The notes below the pieces were generated by a model. That model was not told the origin of the DNA and searched no databases. It saw nothing but the letters and a program-made list of their open reading frames with translations. DNA of 7,574 bases from Treponema sp. (GTDB lineage: Bacteria > Spirochaetota > Spirochaetia > Treponematales > Breznakiellaceae). Where the stretch lies: positions 1-7,574 of the forward strand of contig JAISPY010000158.1 of the NCBI GenBank assembly GCA_031274565.1, given 5' to 3'. The translations under genes were made by a program, and so were the position numbers. Each line of letters opens with the position of its first letter. Position 1 is the first letter of the stretch. Shown here one piece after another: positions 5,740 through 7,574 of this stretch.

Positions 5740-6630
5740 ATGTATGAATTAGTACCTGTGGGAGCACAGAGTTATTATATTAATGCGCCCGTAAAGATCG
5801 GCGTTTATCGTGCCAATGAGACGGAAGTCTATGTCATAGACAGCGGTAACGATAAAGAGGCGGGAAAGAAAATACGGAAACTCTGTGAGCAGCACCATTG
5901 GAAATTAAAGGCAATCATAAACACCCACTCCCATGCAGACCACATCGGGGGTAATCAGTATCTGCAGCATACCACAGGATGTACGGTATATGGGTACGGC
6001 ATGGAAGGCGGCTTTATCCAGTACCCGATTCTTGAGCCTGCGTTTTTATACGGCGCATATCCCTGTAAGGATATGCGCCACAAGTTTCTGCTTGCCGCTG
6101 AAAGTACCGTTACTGCTAGTACCCGGCTAGAAAAAAATAGTTTTCCTGAAGAACTTGAAATCATTGAACTGCCGGGGCATGCTTTCCAGATGATTGGGAT
6201 TAGAACCCCGGATAACACGGTGTTCCTGGCTGACAGCATCAGCAGCGCTGAAACCTTGGAAAAGTATAAAATCACCTTCATCTATGATGTGGAACGCTAT
6301 TTACAAACCTTAACCATGCTGGAGACCCTTGAAGCGGCTCGGTTCGTTCCGGCTCACGCGGAAGCAAGCAGCGATATAAAACCCTTAATAGCGCTGAACC
6401 GAGCCGCGGTACTGGAAATCTCCCAAAAGATTATAGCTATTTGCGCCGCCCCCATCAATTTCGATAAGATAGTACAGGCCCTCTTTTCAGCATACGGACT
6501 TTCTATGCATCTGGAACAATACCTGGTGGTGGGCAGTACCATTCGTTCATATTTATCCTGGTTAAAGGATACCGGTAAATTAGCGATCCTATTCAAAGAT
6601 AATACCTTATGGTGGTGTTCATCGTTGTAA
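5740..6630 (+). CDS. Metallo-beta-lactamase-fold hydrolase
   Basis: A 296-aa, probably cytoplasmic zinc hydrolase with no signal peptide. The full metal-ligand set of the fold is visible: THSHADH with His63, His65, Asp67 and His68; LPGH with His147; LAD with Asp165; and VPAH with His206. This is the arrangement of glyoxalase II and related thioesterase/lactonase types, so a dinuclear metal site is expected. Residues about 210-296 form an extra C-terminal region, mostly helical, that reads like a winged-helix-type cap (TIRSYLSWLKDTGKLAI). The substrate cannot be told from sequence: hydroxyacyl-glutathione-like thioester, lactone and other small esters are all possible. GGAGGAG (5728-5734) gives a strong ribosome binding site 5 nt from the ATG. 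It sits 44 bp after lepA in the same direction, probably in one transcript. Confidence 0.88.
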   Translation: MYELVPVGAQSYYINAPVKIGVYRANETEVYVIDSGNDKEAGKKIRKLCEQHHWKLKAIINTHSHADHIGGNQYLQHTTGCTVYGYGMEGGFIQYPILEPAFLYGAYPCKDMRHKFLLAAESTVTASTRLEKNSFPEELEIIELPGHAFQMIGIRTPDNTVFLADSISSAETLEKYKITFIYDVERYLQTLTMLETLEAARFVPAHAEASSDIKPLIALNRAAVLEISQKIIAICAAPINFDKIVQALFSAYGLSMHLEQYLVVGSTIRSYLSWLKDTGKLAILFKDNTLWWCSSL

Positions 6631-6924
6631 CTGTTTCCATCTTCAATGAATTAAAGAGGGGAAAAGGAAACCCCACTGCCGGTAATACAACAAGGTGAGC
6701 CTCGGGCGGTTTTGCCTGAGGCACCGAGCCGAATGGAAGGCCGAGGGGTCGTAGGTCCCGAAGCGTAAACAGTCCGGTTGAGACTGTCGAATGAGTCCCT
6801 GCTATGCCAAGCCGCCACCATATATAGTATAACATTCAACAATAATACGCTCTATATAAGTGGTACGAGGGATGTAAAATTACGTTTCCGACAACCTCGT
6901 TAGGCGCCGTGACTTGCTTTACAA
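6631..6924. other. Gap between convergent genes: GC-rich hairpin block, then AT-rich junction
   Basis: No convincing gene was found; short frames on both strands (about 60-80 codons on minus, about 40 on plus) are overlapping and without ribosome sites. The left part (about 6655-6825) is GC-rich with several hairpins, described separately. From about 6825 the sequence becomes AT-rich (CATATATAGTATAACATT). An inverted repeat ACGAGG (6865-6870)/CCTCGT (6895-6900) encloses a smaller stem-forming segment around GTAAAATTAC. The composition change suggests the boundary of an acquired segment. No target-site duplication or tRNA end could be identified. Confidence 0.5.
6658..6816. ncRNA. Candidate structured RNA of unknown type
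   Basis: On the plus strand: hairpin 1 GGGG/CCCC (6658-6661/6671-6674); hairpin 2 GCCTCGGGC/GCCTGAGGC (6699-6707/6714-6722, one G-U, loop GGTTTT); hairpin 3 ACAGTC/GACTGT (6769-6774/6782-6787, 7-nt loop). In addition, GGCGGTTT (6705-6712), covering part of hairpin 2 and its loop, is complementary (one G-U) to AAGCCGCC (6809-6816), so an alternative or long-range pairing is possible. It matches no RNA family I can name. The strand is not determined, although G-U pairs favour plus. It could equally be a relic of a mobile element. Confidence 0.3.
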
Positions 6925-7296
6925 TTAATTTGTTTCACCTTTTATGATTGAATGCCCAATATTAAAGTCAAATATTTTATATAATATATTATGTATCATA
7001 ATGTCTTTAGAGCGTTTCGTTTCTTCACTGCTTCCTCCTATTTTACGCAATACATCACCAAGCTCTTTTGATTTCAGACCTTTCAAATACTCTTCAGCTT
7101 TTGAACGCCCCATTCCCACTAATTCATGAATGGTATCAGTATCAAAATAAGAGTATTTTCTTCCTTTTTGATTTATTCCAGGCGCATCAACTTCTCCTGA
7201 AATTAATAATTCTTTTAATTCACCTAACAATGAATCGAATTGTTTGATTATTGCTTCTAGGGTTTGTTTCTGTTTTTCATTCATTGTGCATTCCAT
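6925..7296 (-). CDS. Small protein downstream of ParA, possible partition partner
   Basis: A 123-aa soluble protein whose ATG lies 2 nt after the ParA stop (TAATAATG), pointing to translational coupling. No Shine-Dalgarno sequence precedes it; an internal ATG at 7284 (MNEKQKQ) is an alternative start. Residues about 5-33 form an amphipathic, coiled-coil-like helix (LEAIIKQFDSLLGELKELL). The middle (48-75) reads like a helix-turn-helix-type segment (DTDTIHELVGMGRSKAEEYLKGL). The C-terminal part (76-110) has the pattern of a small nucleic-acid-binding helical domain (ELGDVLRKIGGSSEETKRSKDIMIHNILYKIF). It is not a recognised family member. Its place directly after ParA suggests the DNA-binding or adaptor partner of a partition module; that is inferred. 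Codon use and base composition are AT-rich, unlike the genes to the left. Confidence 0.7.
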   Translation of the reverse strand: MECTMNEKQKQTLEAIIKQFDSLLGELKELLISGEVDAPGINQKGRKYSYFDTDTIHELVGMGRSKAEEYLKGLKSKELGDVLRKIGGSSEETKRSKDIMIHNILYKIFDFNIGHSIIKGETN

Positions 7297-7298
7297 TA

Positions 7299-7574
7299 TT
7301 ATGGGCTAGTTACACGATCATAAAATTCTTCCGCCAATGCTTTCATACGCGATTCATACTGACTATCTGCCGCATAGCCAGAAACAGCTATCGGTACTTT
7401 TTGCTCTGCCCTTGTAGCAATTTTATCAGATTGCGGTACACGAGTTTCAAAAACGATATTGTGGTATTTATCACTTATTTGCCTAATAATACTTTCCTGT
7501 GAATATGTTCCATGTTCGACATTACGGAGGCGGTTGAATATGATGCCTAACAAATTTGGAGGTAAAAATGTTGA
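7299..7574 (-). CDS. ParA-family partition ATPase, C-terminal part (gene runs off the window end)
   Basis: The frame is open from the window edge to the TAA at 7301-7299, about 91 residues; no start is needed within the window. The segment reads LLGIIFNRLRNVEHGTYSQE, then a variable helix, then VFETRVPQSDKIATRAEQKVPI and SQYESRMKALAEEFYDRV. This is the usual C-terminal pattern of ParA/Soj-type deviant Walker ATPases: a strand with an asparagine-containing GIIFN, then a V-F-E-T-x-V/I-P segment with surface-exposed charged residues, then a final helix with ALAEEF. Such proteins segregate plasmids, integrative elements or chromosome origins by ATP-dependent patterning on DNA. The nucleotide-binding loop lies outside the window. 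AT-rich composition and the coupled small gene support a plasmid-like or integrated element. Confidence 0.8.
   Translation of the reverse strand, partial: STFLPPNLLGIIFNRLRNVEHGTYSQESIIRQISDKYHNIVFETRVPQSDKIATRAEQKVPIAVSGYAADSQYESRMKALAEEFYDRVTSP

Noticed and set aside
6593..6842. Two overlapping minus-strand frames of 63-80 codons
   Set aside because: They overlap the end of the MBL gene or each other, lack ribosome sites, and mirror the GC-rich hairpin block rather than showing protein-like composition.

Overview
The window looks like chromosomal DNA of a bacterium, most plausibly a spirochaete of the Treponema type. That assignment is an inference from overall gene style: a lipoprotein, a secreted protein with an FAQ-type signal peptide, and LepA sequence features. 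Most of the window is moderately GC-rich. The right end, from about 6830, is clearly AT-richer and probably belongs to an acquired element.

Layout. (1) 1-158, minus strand: 5' end of a lipoprotein gene, followed by a non-coding stretch (159-799) with a G17 homopolymer, inverted repeats and a dispersed repeat ending in a good sigma70-type promoter. (2) 800-2866, plus strand: larE and larC, 15 bp apart, two of the three genes for the nickel-pincer nucleotide (NPN) cofactor; larB and the user enzyme (e.g. LarA) are not here. (3) 2867-3606: a non-coding stretch with a dyad and a well-matched sigma54 promoter driving a small secreted protein of unknown function. (4) 3602-3889: a hairpin, the second copy of the dispersed repeat and a promoter placed so close to the lepA start that the mRNA may be leaderless. 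(5) 3890-6630, plus strand: lepA (EF4) followed at 44 bp by a metallo-beta-lactamase-fold hydrolase. (6) 6631-6924: a GC-rich block rich in hairpins, then an AT-rich junction. (7) 6925-7574, minus strand: the 3' end of a ParA-type ATPase gene and a small downstream gene, like a plasmid or integrative-element partition module.

Functionally, larE/larC form one cofactor-synthesis operon and lepA/MBL a second transcription unit. Most interesting are: the dispersed repeat that sits at an identical distance from the -35 element of both the larE and lepA promoters; the sigma54 promoter with an upstream dyad; the structured block at 6658-6816; and the ParA module next to it. No rRNA, tRNA, CRISPR array or complete insertion sequence was seen. 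No completely new multi-gene system is demonstrable from this sequence alone.
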